The notes: generated by a model not told the origin, from the sequence alone. 64,000 nucleotides of DNA from Paraburkholderia sp. BL9I2N2 (GCF_004339745.1 NZ_SMGP01000002.1:620001-684000), one strand, 5' to 3'; positions 1 through 8,806 are shown, numbered from the stretch's first letter. Numbers and translations are program-made.

Positions 1-959
1 CCGGCAATCCAGATTTCACCCGAGTCGAGCGGATCGATGCCGAAGATCGCCCGCGCGACTTCGCTGCGCCCCGCGCCGACCAGTCCGGCGAGCGCGACGA
101 TCTCGCCCGCGCGCACGTCGAAGGAAATGTCCTTGAACACGCCGATGCGCGTGAGGCCACGCACCGACAGGCGCACTTCGCCGGGCGGCCGCTCGGCCTT
201 CGGATAGAAGGTTTCCAGATCGCGCCCGACCATTTTGGCGACGATCGACTCGGTGTTGAGATCGGCGGTCAAACCGTCGAAGACTTTCGCGCCGTCGCGC
301 ATGATCGTGACGCGTTGTGTCAGCGCGAATACTTCGTCGAGCCGGTGCGTGATGAACAGAATCGCCACGTCACGCTCGCGCAGCTTGCGCACGATGGCAA
401 AGAGCCGCTCCACTTCGGGCAGCGACAACGCCGCGGTCGGTTCGTCCATGATCAGCACGTTGGCGTTCAACGACAGCGCCTTGGCAATTTCGATCACCTG
501 CTGATCGGCAATCGACAAACCACGCACCAGTTGATCGGCGCGCAGATCCACACCGAGCGACGCCAGCAAGCCGTCCACCTCGCGGCGCATCGCGTCGTAC
601 TGAATCCGGCCGATGCGGTCGACCGGTTGCCGTCCCATGAAGATGTTCTCCGCGATCGACAGATCGAAGAACAGCGTCGGTTCCTGATAGATGACCGCGA
701 GCCCGGCGTCGCGCGCCTCGGCGGGTGTCGCGAAGCGGCGCGCCGCGCCGTCCACCAACAACTCGCCGGTGTCCGGCTGATGCACGCCCGCGAGAATCTT
801 CACGACCGTGGATTTGCCTGCGCCGTTTTCGCCGAGCAAGGCATGCACTTCGCCCGGCCAGAGCGCGAGGTCGCCGTCGGAGAGCGCGCGAACCCGCCCG
901 AAAGATTTACTCGCATGCCGCAATTCGAGCCTCGGCACAGCGGATGTGGGTTGCTGCAC
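1..959 (-). CDS. Sugar ABC transporter ATP-binding protein (partial, C-terminus outside window)
   Basis: This is the ATPase of a carbohydrate importer of the RbsA/XylG/RhaT class, which carries two ATP-binding cassettes on one chain. About 319 residues are visible. The first cassette is complete: Walker A GENGAGKST near residue 45, Q-loop IYQEPTLF, a degenerate signature LSIADQQ and Walker B VLIMDEPTAALS. The second cassette starts near residue 250 and runs off the left edge. A GTG start at 959 is chosen because AAGGAG lies just upstream. It is the upstream neighbour of the rhamnose genes on the same strand, so rhamnose is the likely cargo; that is inferred from context. Permease and binding protein would lie further left. 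Confidence 0.9.
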   Translation of the reverse strand, partial: MQQPTSAVPRLELRHASKSFGRVRALSDGDLALWPGEVHALLGENGAGKSTVVKILAGVHQPDTGELLVDGAARRFATPAEARDAGLAVIYQEPTLFFDLSIAENIFMGRQPVDRIGRIQYDAMRREVDGLLASLGVDLRADQLVRGLSIADQQVIEIAKALSLNANVLIMDEPTAALSLPEVERLFAIVRKLRERDVAILFITHRLDEVFALTQRVTIMRDGAKVFDGLTADLNTESIVAKMVGRDLETFYPKAERPPGEVRLSVRGLTRIGVFKDISFDVRAGEIVALAGLVGAGRSEVARAIFGIDPLDSGEIWIA

Positions 960-998
960 TACGTGTCTCCTTCTTTTTCGTGTTCCAGGCAACGTCTT

Positions 999-1892
999 TC
1001 AGATGCGGTAGCAACGTTCCGCGTTACGGCAAAACAGCGCTTCTTTTTCGGCGACGCTCGCGCCCTCGACAATCGACGCATACGCATGCCACAAATCCGC
1101 GTAAGAGCCGAACAGCCGGTCGACCGGAAAGTTCGAGGCGAACATCGCCCGCTCGACGCCGAATGTATCGATCGTTTCGAGCACGTAAGGCCGCAGGCTT
1201 TCAACAGTCCACTTATGATCGAACATCGCGAGTCCGCTGATCTTCACGGCGACATTGCGGCAACCCGCGAGCAAGCGCATGCCGTCGCGCCATGCGCGAT
1301 AGCCGGCCACGCTGCTGCGGTCGACGAACATGCCCGCGTGGTTGATCACGAACTGCGTGTCGCCATGTTCGCGCGCCAACGCCGCCGCCTCTTCCATCTG
1401 TGACGGATACAGTTGCAGATCGAACGACATGTCGTAACGGCGCAGCAACGCAAAGTGCTCGCGCCATTGCGGCTCGCGCATGAAATGACGGCCGACGTAA
1501 TCGAACAGCTTGTTCTCGTGCACGTTCAGAATCTGCCGGATGCCACGCGTGTTGGCGAACGATGCATGCGCTTCGAGCACGGCTGGCGCATTCGGCGCGG
1601 ACAGATCCACCGCGGCGACGATCGCGTTCGGCATGCCGCGCGATTCCTTGCGATCCGCAATGGACTGCAGCCAGCGCGTTTCTTCGACTGGATCGGCGGG
1701 CTCGTGATTCGCTTCGACGTGCACGAGTTTCAGCACCTCGATATCGCCCGCTTCGCTCAACAGATCGTCGAGCAGATAGTCGTGCTTCAGATCGCGCGCG
1801 TCGCCCACGAACGACACGCCCGGGTTTTCCAGCCACGGATAGCGATGCGTTTTCAGATCCCACAAATGGATATGCGAATCGACCACCTGCAT
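999..1892 (-). CDS. Amidohydrolase of the COG3618 type, probable L-rhamnono-1,4-lactonase
   Basis: Predicted cytoplasmic TIM-barrel hydrolase of 297 residues. The start shows the metal-binding DSHIHLWD motif, followed by INHAGMF near residue 180 and FASNFPVDR near residue 250, as expected for the amidohydrolase-2 family. Family members beside sugar dehydrogenases open aldonolactones. Here a rhamnose dehydrogenase and rhamnonate dehydratase are close by, so hydrolysis of L-rhamnono-lactone to L-rhamnonate is the likely step. A fuconolactonase role is the main alternative. GGAGG sits seven bases before the ATG. The gene lies between rhaM and the ABC ATPase on the same strand, which fits one operon. 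Confidence 0.85.
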   Translation of the reverse strand: MQVVDSHIHLWDLKTHRYPWLENPGVSFVGDARDLKHDYLLDDLLSEAGDIEVLKLVHVEANHEPADPVEETRWLQSIADRKESRGMPNAIVAAVDLSAPNAPAVLEAHASFANTRGIRQILNVHENKLFDYVGRHFMREPQWREHFALLRRYDMSFDLQLYPSQMEEAAALAREHGDTQFVINHAGMFVDRSSVAGYRAWRDGMRLLAGCRNVAVKISGLAMFDHKWTVESLRPYVLETIDTFGVERAMFASNFPVDRLFGSYADLWHAYASIVEGASVAEKEALFCRNAERCYRI

Positions 1893-1948
1893 GCGACATC
1901 CTCCGTCCGGTAAAGTCGTTTCGAGGTTTGAGATCCTGCCGGATCAGT

Positions 1949-2272
1949 TCAGCTTAGCGAATTCAAATGAAAGACCGGTTCGAGCGGCTGCTGCACGGGC
2001 GTGTGATCCGGAGCCGTCTGCATGATGTCGGCCATGTAGTCCCACCATTTGCGCATCACCTCGAGTTGCGGCAGTTCGTCCATGGTGTGGTGGCTGTTTC
2101 GCGTCAGCACGGCGAAAAGATGATCCGAGCCCGGATCGAAGAAAATCCGATAGTCGCGCACACCGGCGTTGTGCAATGCATCAACCAGCTCAGGCCAGAT
2201 TTGCGCATGACGCCGTTCGTATTCCTCGCGCATGCCGGGGTTGAGCACCATCCGGAAAGCGATTGTCTCCAT
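1949..2272 (-). CDS. rhaM: L-rhamnose mutarotase
   Basis: Small 107-residue protein of the RhaM/DUF718 family, which interconverts the alpha and beta anomers of L-rhamnose. The typical start (AFRMVLNPGMREEYERRH), the IWPEL segment and the C-terminal MRKWWDYMADIMQ segment are visible, and the length equals the family norm. It is the first gene of the leftward operon, divergent from the LysR regulator. The anomerase would feed the pyranose dehydrogenase encoded on the other side of the regulator. Confidence 0.93.
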   Translation of the reverse strand: METIAFRMVLNPGMREEYERRHAQIWPELVDALHNAGVRDYRIFFDPGSDHLFAVLTRNSHHTMDELPQLEVMRKWWDYMADIMQTAPDHTPVQQPLEPVFHLNSLS

Positions 2273-2334
2273 TGCGGCCTGTCTCCCGTCGTATCCGGGC
2301 GCTTTTCCAGCGAAGCGTGGAAGCGTCTGATACG

Positions 2335-2363
2335 ACTATAATTCCTGCGTCGATAGCATCTCA
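2335..2363 (-). promoter_or_regulatory. Possible -10/-35 for the rhaM operon
   Basis: On the minus strand TATAGT (2335-2340) has a weak -35-like TGAGAT (2358-2363) seventeen bases upstream. On the plus strand TATAAT (2337-2342) overlaps it and could serve the LysR gene, but I see no good -35 there. Overlapping divergent promoters between a LysR gene and its target are common. The evidence here is only motif matching. Confidence 0.3.
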
Positions 2364-2380
2364 ATCCGAAGTTGGGATTG
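2362..2380. promoter_or_regulatory. Candidate LysR operator (CAATCC-N7-GGATTG dyad)
   Basis: A perfect six-base inverted repeat with a seven-base spacer lies in the 139-base region between rhaM and the divergent LysR-type gene. Its size and position suit a LysR regulatory half-site pair of the T-N11-A kind. It overlaps the weak rhaM -35 candidate. Binding is inferred. Confidence 0.4.
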
Positions 2381-2411
2381 GGCGATCCACAAACCGAATC
2401 GCACCCGCCCC

Positions 2412-3413
2412 ATGAGCCAACCCTCAGCAACTGTCGCACTCGTCAATCGGCTCAAGTTCAAGCACCTCGCGCTGCTCGTCGCGCTCGACGACGCGCGCAA
2501 TCTCCATCAGGCCGCCGAGGCCGTCAACGTGGCCCAGCCGAGCGCGAGCCGCATGCTCGGCGATATCGAAGAAGCGTTCGGCTTCCTGCTGTTCGAGCGC
2601 AACGCGCGCGGCATGACGCCCACGCCGCTCGGCGTCGTCACGCTGGCTTACGCGCGGCGCGCGCTGGCCGAACTGACCCGTTTCGCCGAAGACCTCGACG
2701 TGAAACGCCGCGGCGGTCATGGCCAACTGACGGTCGGCGCGATCATGGGCGCCGCGCCCGATCTGCTCGCCATGGCGGTCGCCGCGCTGAAAACCGAGAG
2801 CCCTCTGCTGAACGTGCGCATTCTCGGCGAAACGAGCGACCAGGTCGTGCAATTGCTGCATCGCCGCGAAGTCGACTTGGCGCTTGGGCGCCTGACCAGT
2901 CCGCTGCAACACAACGATTTCAGTTTCGAGCCGCTCGCGCGCGAGACGTTGTTGCTGGTGGTGCGTTCGGTGCATCCGCTCGCGCAGCGCGCGCGCCTCA
3001 CGCTGCGTGAACTGATCGACTGGCCGTGGGTGGCGCAACCTGTCACCAGTCCGGCGCGTGTACTGTTCGAAGAGGAACTCGCGCGCGCGGGACTGGCCAC
3101 GCCGGTGAACCTGACCGAATGCGCGTCGATTTTCGCCACGCTGCAATTGCTCGAGAATTACGATGCGGTGGCGATGCTGCCGGAGTCGGTGGTGCGGGAT
3201 CATTTGCGCGGCAAACTGCTGGTCGCACTGCCGCTCGAAATCGGCAAGAGCCTCGCCGGCTTCGGCATTCTCACGCGCAAGGAAGAACCGCTCGCCGAAC
3301 CGGCGTTGCGCTTCATCGACCTGTTGCGCGGTTTCTCTCGCAAGCTCAAGCGCGATGACACCGCCGCGGCCGCTCCCGACTCGGTGATCGCGTCTTCGGC
3401 TCCCGTGAACTGA
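2412..3413 (+). CDS. LysR-family transcriptional regulator, sugar-utilisation type
   Basis: A 333-residue regulator. The winged helix-turn-helix is near residues 15-75 (LVALDDARNLHQAAEAVNVAQPSASRM), followed by a substrate-binding domain to about residue 300. The sequence style resembles GbpR-type regulators of sugar genes. It is transcribed away from rhaM and the lactonase and towards the convergent dehydrogenase gene, so it likely controls the rhamnose genes, with a pathway sugar or sugar acid as coinducer. No strong ribosome-binding site precedes the chosen ATG. The C-terminal tail of about 25 residues is Ala/Ser-rich and probably disordered. Confidence 0.9.
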   Translation: MSQPSATVALVNRLKFKHLALLVALDDARNLHQAAEAVNVAQPSASRMLGDIEEAFGFLLFERNARGMTPTPLGVVTLAYARRALAELTRFAEDLDVKRRGGHGQLTVGAIMGAAPDLLAMAVAALKTESPLLNVRILGETSDQVVQLLHRREVDLALGRLTSPLQHNDFSFEPLARETLLLVVRSVHPLAQRARLTLRELIDWPWVAQPVTSPARVLFEEELARAGLATPVNLTECASIFATLQLLENYDAVAMLPESVVRDHLRGKLLVALPLEIGKSLAGFGILTRKEEPLAEPALRFIDLLRGFSRKLKRDDTAAAAPDSVIASSAPVN

Positions 3414-3429
3414 AATCGGCATCGGCGCG

Positions 3430-4212
3430 TTACTGCAGGTTGACGAAGAGACCGCCGTCCACCAGCAACGCCGCGCCGGTCACATAGCGCGCGCGGTCGG
3501 AAGCGAGGAACGTCACGCAATCGGCGACATCTTCCGGGCGGCCCAGTCTGCCGAGCGGAATGCGCTTTTCGAAGTAGGCTTTTTTGGCTTCGTCGGCGAG
3601 GTCTTCCGCATTCAGGTCGGTTGCGATGGTGCCCGGCATCACCGAGTTGCAGCGAATGCCGTACGGTCCCAATGCGACCGCGCAGGATTGCATCAGCGAA
3701 TGCACGCCAGCCTTGGTCGGCGTGTAATGCGTTTGCATGCCGCCGCCCACTAGCGCGCTGATCGAACTCGTCGCCACGATCGCGCCGCCCGTGCCTTGCA
3801 GCTTCATCTGTTGCGCGGCGGCTTGCGTGACATAGAAGGCGCCGTTCAGATTGACCGCCACCGTCGATTCCAATACTTCCGGCGGCATGTCGAGAAACGC
3901 GTGGAACGGACAGATGCCCGCGTTGCTGGCTAGCACGTCGACTTTGCCGAAAGCCTCGACCGTATGGCGCACCAGTTGCTGACCGGTTTCGCGCGCGGCG
4001 ACGTTGCCCTCGATCGCAATCACGCGCCGCCCCAGCGCCTCGATTTCGGCGACCACTTCCGCGACCGCAGAGCGGCGTCCATACGATGCATCGTTATCGC
4101 CCCAGTAGTTGATCGCCACGTCCGCGCCTTCGGTTGCGCACGCAACCGCGATCGCACGGCCGATGCCGCGCGAGCCGCCGGTGACGATCACGACCTTGTC
4201 CTTGAGCAGCAC
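3430..4212 (-). CDS. L-rhamnose 1-dehydrogenase (NAD(P)+), short-chain dehydrogenase
   Basis: Classical SDR of 260 residues that would oxidise L-rhamnose to L-rhamnono-lactone. The cofactor motif TGGSRGIG is at residues 11-18, NAG at 97-99, and Ser150, Tyr163 and Lys167 form the catalytic set. The sequence agrees closely with my memory of the characterised NADP-preferring rhamnose dehydrogenase of Azotobacter. GTG is used as start, with AAGGAG six bases upstream. It lies downstream of rhamnonate dehydratase (83-base gap) on the same strand and converges with the LysR gene. Confidence 0.9.
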   Translation of the reverse strand: MLLKDKVVIVTGGSRGIGRAIAVACATEGADVAINYWGDNDASYGRRSAVAEVVAEIEALGRRVIAIEGNVAARETGQQLVRHTVEAFGKVDVLASNAGICPFHAFLDMPPEVLESTVAVNLNGAFYVTQAAAQQMKLQGTGGAIVATSSISALVGGGMQTHYTPTKAGVHSLMQSCAVALGPYGIRCNSVMPGTIATDLNAEDLADEAKKAYFEKRIPLGRLGRPEDVADCVTFLASDRARYVTGAALLVDGGLFVNLQ

Positions 4213-4295
4213 GTCATTCTCCTTTTATGTTTCTACGTTGCGGCAGATTACGCGCAGCGAGCGCCGCAACTCAACTAACGCAATCACGCGCGTAA

Positions 4296-5474
4296 TCAAC
4301 GCGGATAAGGCCGCACCAATGCACATTCCGGATTCAGCCTCACGCCGAATCCCGGCGTGTCCGGCACCTTCATGCGTCCGTTCACCGGCACCGGCTCGTC
4401 GAGCAGCAGCGGCGTGAACATCGGCACGACCTCGTCGGCCTTGGGCGCCATCATCAGAAACTCGGCGAACGGCGAGTTGTGCCGCGTGACCACGAAGTGA
4501 TAGCTATACACCGATGAACCATGCGGCACGACCATCACATTATGGGCATCCGCTAACGCGGAGATCTTGATCAATTCGGTAATGCCGCCGCACCAGCCGA
4601 CATCCGGTTGAATCAGATCGCAACATTGCATCTCCAGCAGCATGCGAAAGCCCCAGCGCGTAGCTTCGTGTTCGCCGGTCGACACCATCATGCCGCGCGG
4701 CACGTTGCGGCGCAGTTCGGCGTAACCCCAGTAGTCGTCGGGCGGCAGGCATTCTTCAATCCACTTGAGGCCGTATTCGTGCGCCGCTTGCGCGAGCCGC
4801 GTCGCATACGGCACGTCGAGGCTCATCCAGCAGTCATACATCAGCCAGAAGTCGTCGCCGACGCGGCTGCGCATGTCCGCGAGCTTTTCCAGATTCTGCT
4901 TGAGGCCCGCTTCGCCTTCAGCCGGACCGTGCTGCAACGGCAGCTTGCCGCCGATAAAACCCATCTCCTTCGCGAGATCGGGCCGCGCGCCGGTTGCGTA
5001 GAACACGAGTTCGTCGCGCACCGGACCGCCCAATAGCTGGTACACCGGCTCCTTGCGCACTTTCGCGAGCAGATCCCACAACGCGAGATCGACGCCCGAG
5101 ATCGTATTCAGCACCACGCCTTTGCGGCCGTAGTACAACGTGGAGAAGTACATCTGATCCCACATCTTCTCGATGTCGGTAACGAGTTGGCCTTCGAGAA
5201 AACGCGCGAGATGTTTCTCGACGATGAACGCGCCGATCTCGCCGCCCGTCGTCACCGCGAAACCGACGGTGCCGTCGCTCGCTTCGATCTCCACCACCAG
5301 CGTGCCGAGCACGTTGATACCGAACGACTGGCGGCTCTGCCGATACTCCGGATAACGCGCCATCGGCGTGGAAATGTGATCGTCGATCCAGTGTCCGCCG
5401 GGTTGGTCGTGATAATCCGCACCGCCGCCGCGGACGATGAAGGCACGCACGTGCCGGATGGTAGGCATGGCCAT
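4296..5474 (-). CDS. rhmD: L-rhamnonate dehydratase (enolase superfamily)
   Basis: A 392-residue member of the mandelate racemase/enolase superfamily that dehydrates L-rhamnonate to 2-keto-3-deoxy-L-rhamnonate. It matches the E. coli RhmD pattern closely. The N-terminal segment with GADYHDQ, HWIDDHIS and SRQSFGINVLGTLVVEIE is diagnostic. Acidic metal ligands fit Asp214 (LMYDCWM), Glu240/241 (WIEECLPP) and Glu268 (STGEHE), and VPHGS gives the active-site His near 318. This assignment fixes the cluster as a rhamnose rather than a fucose pathway. Confidence 0.95.
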   Translation of the reverse strand: MAMPTIRHVRAFIVRGGGADYHDQPGGHWIDDHISTPMARYPEYRQSRQSFGINVLGTLVVEIEASDGTVGFAVTTGGEIGAFIVEKHLARFLEGQLVTDIEKMWDQMYFSTLYYGRKGVVLNTISGVDLALWDLLAKVRKEPVYQLLGGPVRDELVFYATGARPDLAKEMGFIGGKLPLQHGPAEGEAGLKQNLEKLADMRSRVGDDFWLMYDCWMSLDVPYATRLAQAAHEYGLKWIEECLPPDDYWGYAELRRNVPRGMMVSTGEHEATRWGFRMLLEMQCCDLIQPDVGWCGGITELIKISALADAHNVMVVPHGSSVYSYHFVVTRHNSPFAEFLMMAPKADEVVPMFTPLLLDEPVPVNGRMKVPDTPGFGVRLNPECALVRPYPR

Positions 5475-5510
5475 GAATGGGGCTCCGTTATGAGTGCGTC
5501 GAGCGAGCGC

Positions 5511-6839
5511 CTAGCGGGCGCGATGCAGTAAGGTTTCGAAAGTGGTGTGCGGCTGCGCGGGATCGCGGCGCAAGAGCGTGCCGATCAGCAGCGCGGCGAG
5601 CAGACTCGACACGCCCAGCACGACCAGTCCCGCCGACGTCGACGAAAACGCGTGTTCCGCCGCGGTGCGCAAGCTCGGTGCGATGAAGCCGCCGAGTCCG
5701 CCGAGCGAATTGATCAAGGCGATCCCGCCCGCCGCGGCGGCGCCCGTGAGGTAACGCGTGGGGAAGGTCCAGAAGAGCGGCTGCGCCGCGATAAAACCGC
5801 TCGCCGCACAACACAGCGCGAGCAAGCCGAGCAGCGGGCTATGCGCGAGTCCCGACAAGCCGATGCCGAACCCGGCGACGATCAGCAAGGCCACCGCCCA
5901 ACGCCGATGCTCACCCGTGCGATCCGCGCGCCGCGGCACATACCAGGTCACGGCCAGCGCGCACAGCCACGGTAGCGCGGCGACGAGTCCCACACGCAAA
6001 CCGACCGTCGTGCCAAGAAATGCCGCCACCTGTTGCGGCAAATAGAAGATCACGCCGTACACGCTCATCTGGATCAGCAGATAGATCGCCGACAGCAGCA
6101 ACACACGGCGGTCCACCAGCGCCGCGAGAATGCGATGCGGGCCGTGCGCGGACGCAAGCAGTGCGTCGTCGTCGAGAGCCGCGCGCAAGCTGGCGCGCTC
6201 TTGCGGTTCGAGCCAACGCGCATCTTCGGGACGATTGTCGAGATACCAGAAGGCCCACACGCCGACCACTGACGCCAGCGCGCCTTCCACCAGAAAGAGC
6301 CATTGCCAGCCGGTAAGTCCAAGTGCACCGTGCAATTCGAGCAGCGAGCCCGACAAGGGGCTACCGAAAATAAACGCCAGCGGCGCGCCGAAATAGAAGA
6401 CGCCCACCGCGCGCGCCCGGGACGACTGCGGAAACCAGTGCGTCAGATAATAGATCACGCCGGGAAAGAAACCCGCCTCGGCGACGCCGAGCAGAAACCG
6501 CAGCGTGTAGAACGCGGTCGGCGTATGAGCAAGGCACATGGCCGCCGATACGAGCCCCCACGTCACCATGATCCGGCACATCCAGGCACGCGCGCCAACC
6601 CGATGCAGCAGAAGATTGCTCGGCACCTCGAACAACGCATAGCCGACGAAAAACACGCCCGCACCAAACGCAAACGCCGCATTCGACAGACCGGTATCGT
6701 GCTGCAAGGCTTTCTGCGCGAAACCGATATTGGCGCGATCGAGAAATGCCAGCACGTACATCAGCAGCAGAAACGGCAGCAGCCGGCGCATAACCTTGCT
6801 GTTGATCGCCTCGAGTGAAACGGGCGCAGGCGCTTCCAT
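5511..6839 (-). CDS. MFS transporter, anion:cation symporter family, probable rhamnose or rhamnonate carrier
   Basis: A 442-residue inner-membrane protein with about twelve hydrophobic segments. LAFLDRANIGFAQ in the first loop and FFPGVIYYLTHWFP near residue 150 are typical of ACS-family sugar-acid carriers such as RhmT and LgoT. AAGGAG precedes the ATG by seven bases. Lying between rhmD and the keto-deoxy-rhamnonate dehydrogenase, it probably imports L-rhamnonate or rhamnose. An ABC importer in the same cluster would be a second route. Confidence 0.88.
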   Translation of the reverse strand: MEAPAPVSLEAINSKVMRRLLPFLLLMYVLAFLDRANIGFAQKALQHDTGLSNAAFAFGAGVFFVGYALFEVPSNLLLHRVGARAWMCRIMVTWGLVSAAMCLAHTPTAFYTLRFLLGVAEAGFFPGVIYYLTHWFPQSSRARAVGVFYFGAPLAFIFGSPLSGSLLELHGALGLTGWQWLFLVEGALASVVGVWAFWYLDNRPEDARWLEPQERASLRAALDDDALLASAHGPHRILAALVDRRVLLLSAIYLLIQMSVYGVIFYLPQQVAAFLGTTVGLRVGLVAALPWLCALAVTWYVPRRADRTGEHRRWAVALLIVAGFGIGLSGLAHSPLLGLLALCCAASGFIAAQPLFWTFPTRYLTGAAAAGGIALINSLGGLGGFIAPSLRTAAEHAFSSTSAGLVVLGVSSLLAALLIGTLLRRDPAQPHTTFETLLHRAR

Positions 6840-6933
6840 GTCGTCTCCTTCGCAGAGCGCGCGGGCGGCGGCTCTGCGTTTTCTTGTCTTGTGTAGCGCT
6901 ACTGAGATCAGGCTCGCGTGATGCCGCGGCGCC

Positions 6934-7686
6934 TCAGTACGTTGCGCGACCGCCAGACAGGTCGAACACCGATCCGGTGCTGAACGCGCAGTCCTCGGAC
7001 GAGAGCCACAGAATCAGCGACGCCGCTTCTTCCGGCAACAGGAAACGGTTCATCGGAATCTTCGAGAGCATGTAGTCGATGTGCTGCTGCGACATCGAAT
7101 CGAAGATCTCGGTTTTGGCCGCGGCGGGCGTAACGGCATTGACGAGAATGTTCTTCGTCGCGAGCTCTTTGCCGAGCGATTTGGTCAGGCCGATGAGCCC
7201 TGCCTTGGAGGCGCTGTAGTGCGAGGCGTTCGGGTTGCCCTCCTTGCCGGCCACCGAGGCGATATTGACGATCCGGCCATAGCCCTGCTTGAGCATTTGC
7301 GGCACGACCGCGCGACAGGTGAGATACGGGCCGATCAGGTTCACGTCGATCACGCGGCGCCAGACGTCGGGCTCCAGTTCCCACGTGGCGCCGTTGCCGC
7401 CGGTAATGCCGGCGCAATTGATCAGCACGTCGATCGCGCCATGATCGGCGACGGTTTGCGCCACCGCCTGCGCGACGGCGGCTTCCTGCGTGAGTTCGAC
7501 GGTGACCGCGGTGACTTTGCCCAGTTCGCTGAGCTCACGCTGGCTGCGCGCGAGGCGGTCCGCGTCCACGTCCCATAGCGCGACCGAGGCGCCCGAGTTC
7601 AGCGCCCGTTGCGCCACCGCGTAGCCAATGCCACGCGCGCCGCCGGTAATGGCGACTACGCGCCCCTCCAGATCGATTCGATTCAT
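6934..7686 (-). CDS. 2-keto-3-deoxy-L-rhamnonate 4-dehydrogenase, short-chain dehydrogenase
   Basis: Classical SDR of 250 residues with TGGARGIG (14-21), NCAG near 90 and Ser144, Tyr157, Lys161. It resembles the enzyme that oxidises 2-keto-3-deoxy-L-rhamnonate in the diketo-hydrolase branch of rhamnose breakdown. 2-Keto-3-deoxy-L-fuconate dehydrogenases are very close relatives, so substrate is assigned from the neighbouring rhmD. It is the first gene of the leftward run 7686-3430, with AAGGAG seven bases before the ATG. The diketo-acid hydrolase needed next was not found in this window. Confidence 0.87.
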   Translation of the reverse strand: MNRIDLEGRVVAITGGARGIGYAVAQRALNSGASVALWDVDADRLARSQRELSELGKVTAVTVELTQEAAVAQAVAQTVADHGAIDVLINCAGITGGNGATWELEPDVWRRVIDVNLIGPYLTCRAVVPQMLKQGYGRIVNIASVAGKEGNPNASHYSASKAGLIGLTKSLGKELATKNILVNAVTPAAAKTEIFDSMSQQHIDYMLSKIPMNRFLLPEEAASLILWLSSEDCAFSTGSVFDLSGGRATY

Positions 7687-7891
7687 CGCTGTGCTCCTTG
7701 GCAGGCCTATGCGGCGTGCCTTTGTGTTGTTGTATGCCGGCTGGTTGTGCTGTCAGTGCTGCTTGTGCTGACGGTTCAGCCAATATACGAGCGCTGCGAT
7801 GCGCTAACAATTCGAGTATTGGAGAGGGTGATAACAAAAGTGGATCGCGGACAGCGAGGCAAACCCTGGTATTAATCCGCCCTCCCCGTCA

Positions 7892-7919
7892 TTGAAACTT
7901 CATATATTGACGGGACAAT
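7892..7919 (+). promoter_or_regulatory. Candidate promoter for the 7965 small gene
   Basis: TTGAAA (7892-7897) and GACAAT (7914-7919) are 16 bases apart and about 45 bases before the start codon. Both hexamers are imperfect matches to sigma-70. Confidence 0.3.
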
Positions 7920-7964
7920 CGCGCCACTGAGAGAGAGCGGGCTGTTGTTGCCCATAAAAATCGA

Positions 7965-8195
7965 ATGCAAATCCAGCTGAATACACCGGCCAGCCGAGTC
8001 AGTTTTCATCGGGGATTCGGTCTGCGTGCAAGTACGACGCCCACGGGCGATGGCTTGCACTCGGCGGATCTCATCATCGAAGAACCCGGACGCCCTCCGC
8101 GCGCGTTCAACTCGCTAGACTTTTTCTACGACCACGAACAGGCAATTGGCTACGCAACCGCTTGGGGGCGTATCTGGGTCGACTCGAAGATGTAG
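7965..8195 (+). CDS. Small conserved protein, paralogue of the 23043 gene
   Basis: A 76-residue predicted cytoplasmic protein without signal peptide or membrane segment. The C-terminal half reads FNSLDFFYDHEQAIGYATAW followed by GRIWVD. This aligns with the protein at 23043-23258 (FDALDYFFDEEHALAYAFRW then GRMWID), so the two are paralogues about 15 kb apart. The shared motif is aromatic and acidic with a Trp-Gly-Arg core. I do not know its function. No obvious operon partner; it is transcribed away from the rhamnose cluster. Confidence 0.75.
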   Translation: MQIQLNTPASRVSFHRGFGLRASTTPTGDGLHSADLIIEEPGRPPRAFNSLDFFYDHEQAIGYATAWGRIWVDSKM

Positions 8196-8480
8196 AGCGC
8201 TTCATCGGGCGTCCGTGCCTGAGTCACCGTTGCCAGGACGACGCCTTATTCCTGTGGCAGCGCACGCACGCCTCGCTAGTCCATACTAGTGCAGCGCAAT
8301 CGCGCTCAAACCCCGGAGGGACGGCCCCATCCAACCCCTTTTACTTTATTTTTTTGCACTTGCACAACCGCTCCATCGAGCCGGATACTGATTTGGCCCG
8401 CGCTGTCAGCGGGCGCATCAGTCTTCTCCCGCTCCGCGCGGGCTCATTTCGAACGATGGATGCGAACGTCAGGAGGCGCC

Positions 8481-8690
8481 ATGGAAGTCTGCGATGGATG
8501 CTCCGACATCGACGGCCTGCCAGTCGATGTGCAACGGCAGGAAAACCTCACGCTCATCGGTGTCGCGGAGTGCAACGGCACGCTCGTCCTCGAGCACTAT
8601 CGCTGCGATAAATGCCGGGCCGTTATCGCCAGACAATTCACGGGCGACTCCGACGAACGGGTCTGGAGCGTAATCGAAGCCTCTCCTTAG
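8481..8690 (+). CDS. Small zinc-ribbon-like protein
   Basis: A 69-residue protein with two paired-cysteine knuckles, CDGC at residues 4-7 and CDKC near residue 51, separated by a mostly beta-type stretch. The spacing suits a zinc ribbon. AGGAGG sits four bases before this ATG, so it is preferred over upstream starts in the same frame. Function unknown. Confidence 0.65.
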   Translation: MEVCDGCSDIDGLPVDVQRQENLTLIGVAECNGTLVLEHYRCDKCRAVIARQFTGDSDERVWSVIEASP

Positions 8691-8806
8691 GCAAGCGACG
8701 CCACCATCCGTCAACTCAGTGCCATTCACGGTGAACGCCTACAATCAGCAAGGCATGATGCGGCACACACACGCCGCAGCGCTTCCCTGTTGATTCCGGA
8801 GGAACC

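Noticed and set aside
315..1403. Long plus-strand frame (362 codons) across the ABC ATPase and lactonase
   Set aside because: It spans two real minus-strand genes with strong motifs. Composition is His/Arg/Gln-rich as expected for an antisense shadow in GC-rich DNA.
2424..3422. Minus-strand frame of 332 codons opposite the LysR gene
   Set aside because: Antisense shadow. The plus strand encodes a full LysR protein with helix-turn-helix.
1..7686. Fucose rather than rhamnose catabolism
   Set aside because: The dehydratase matches rhamnonate dehydratase along its whole length and a RhaM-type mutarotase is present.
8396..8414. GCCCGC/GCGGGC hairpin before the zinc-ribbon gene
   Set aside because: Short stem with no T run on either strand, so not a convincing terminator.
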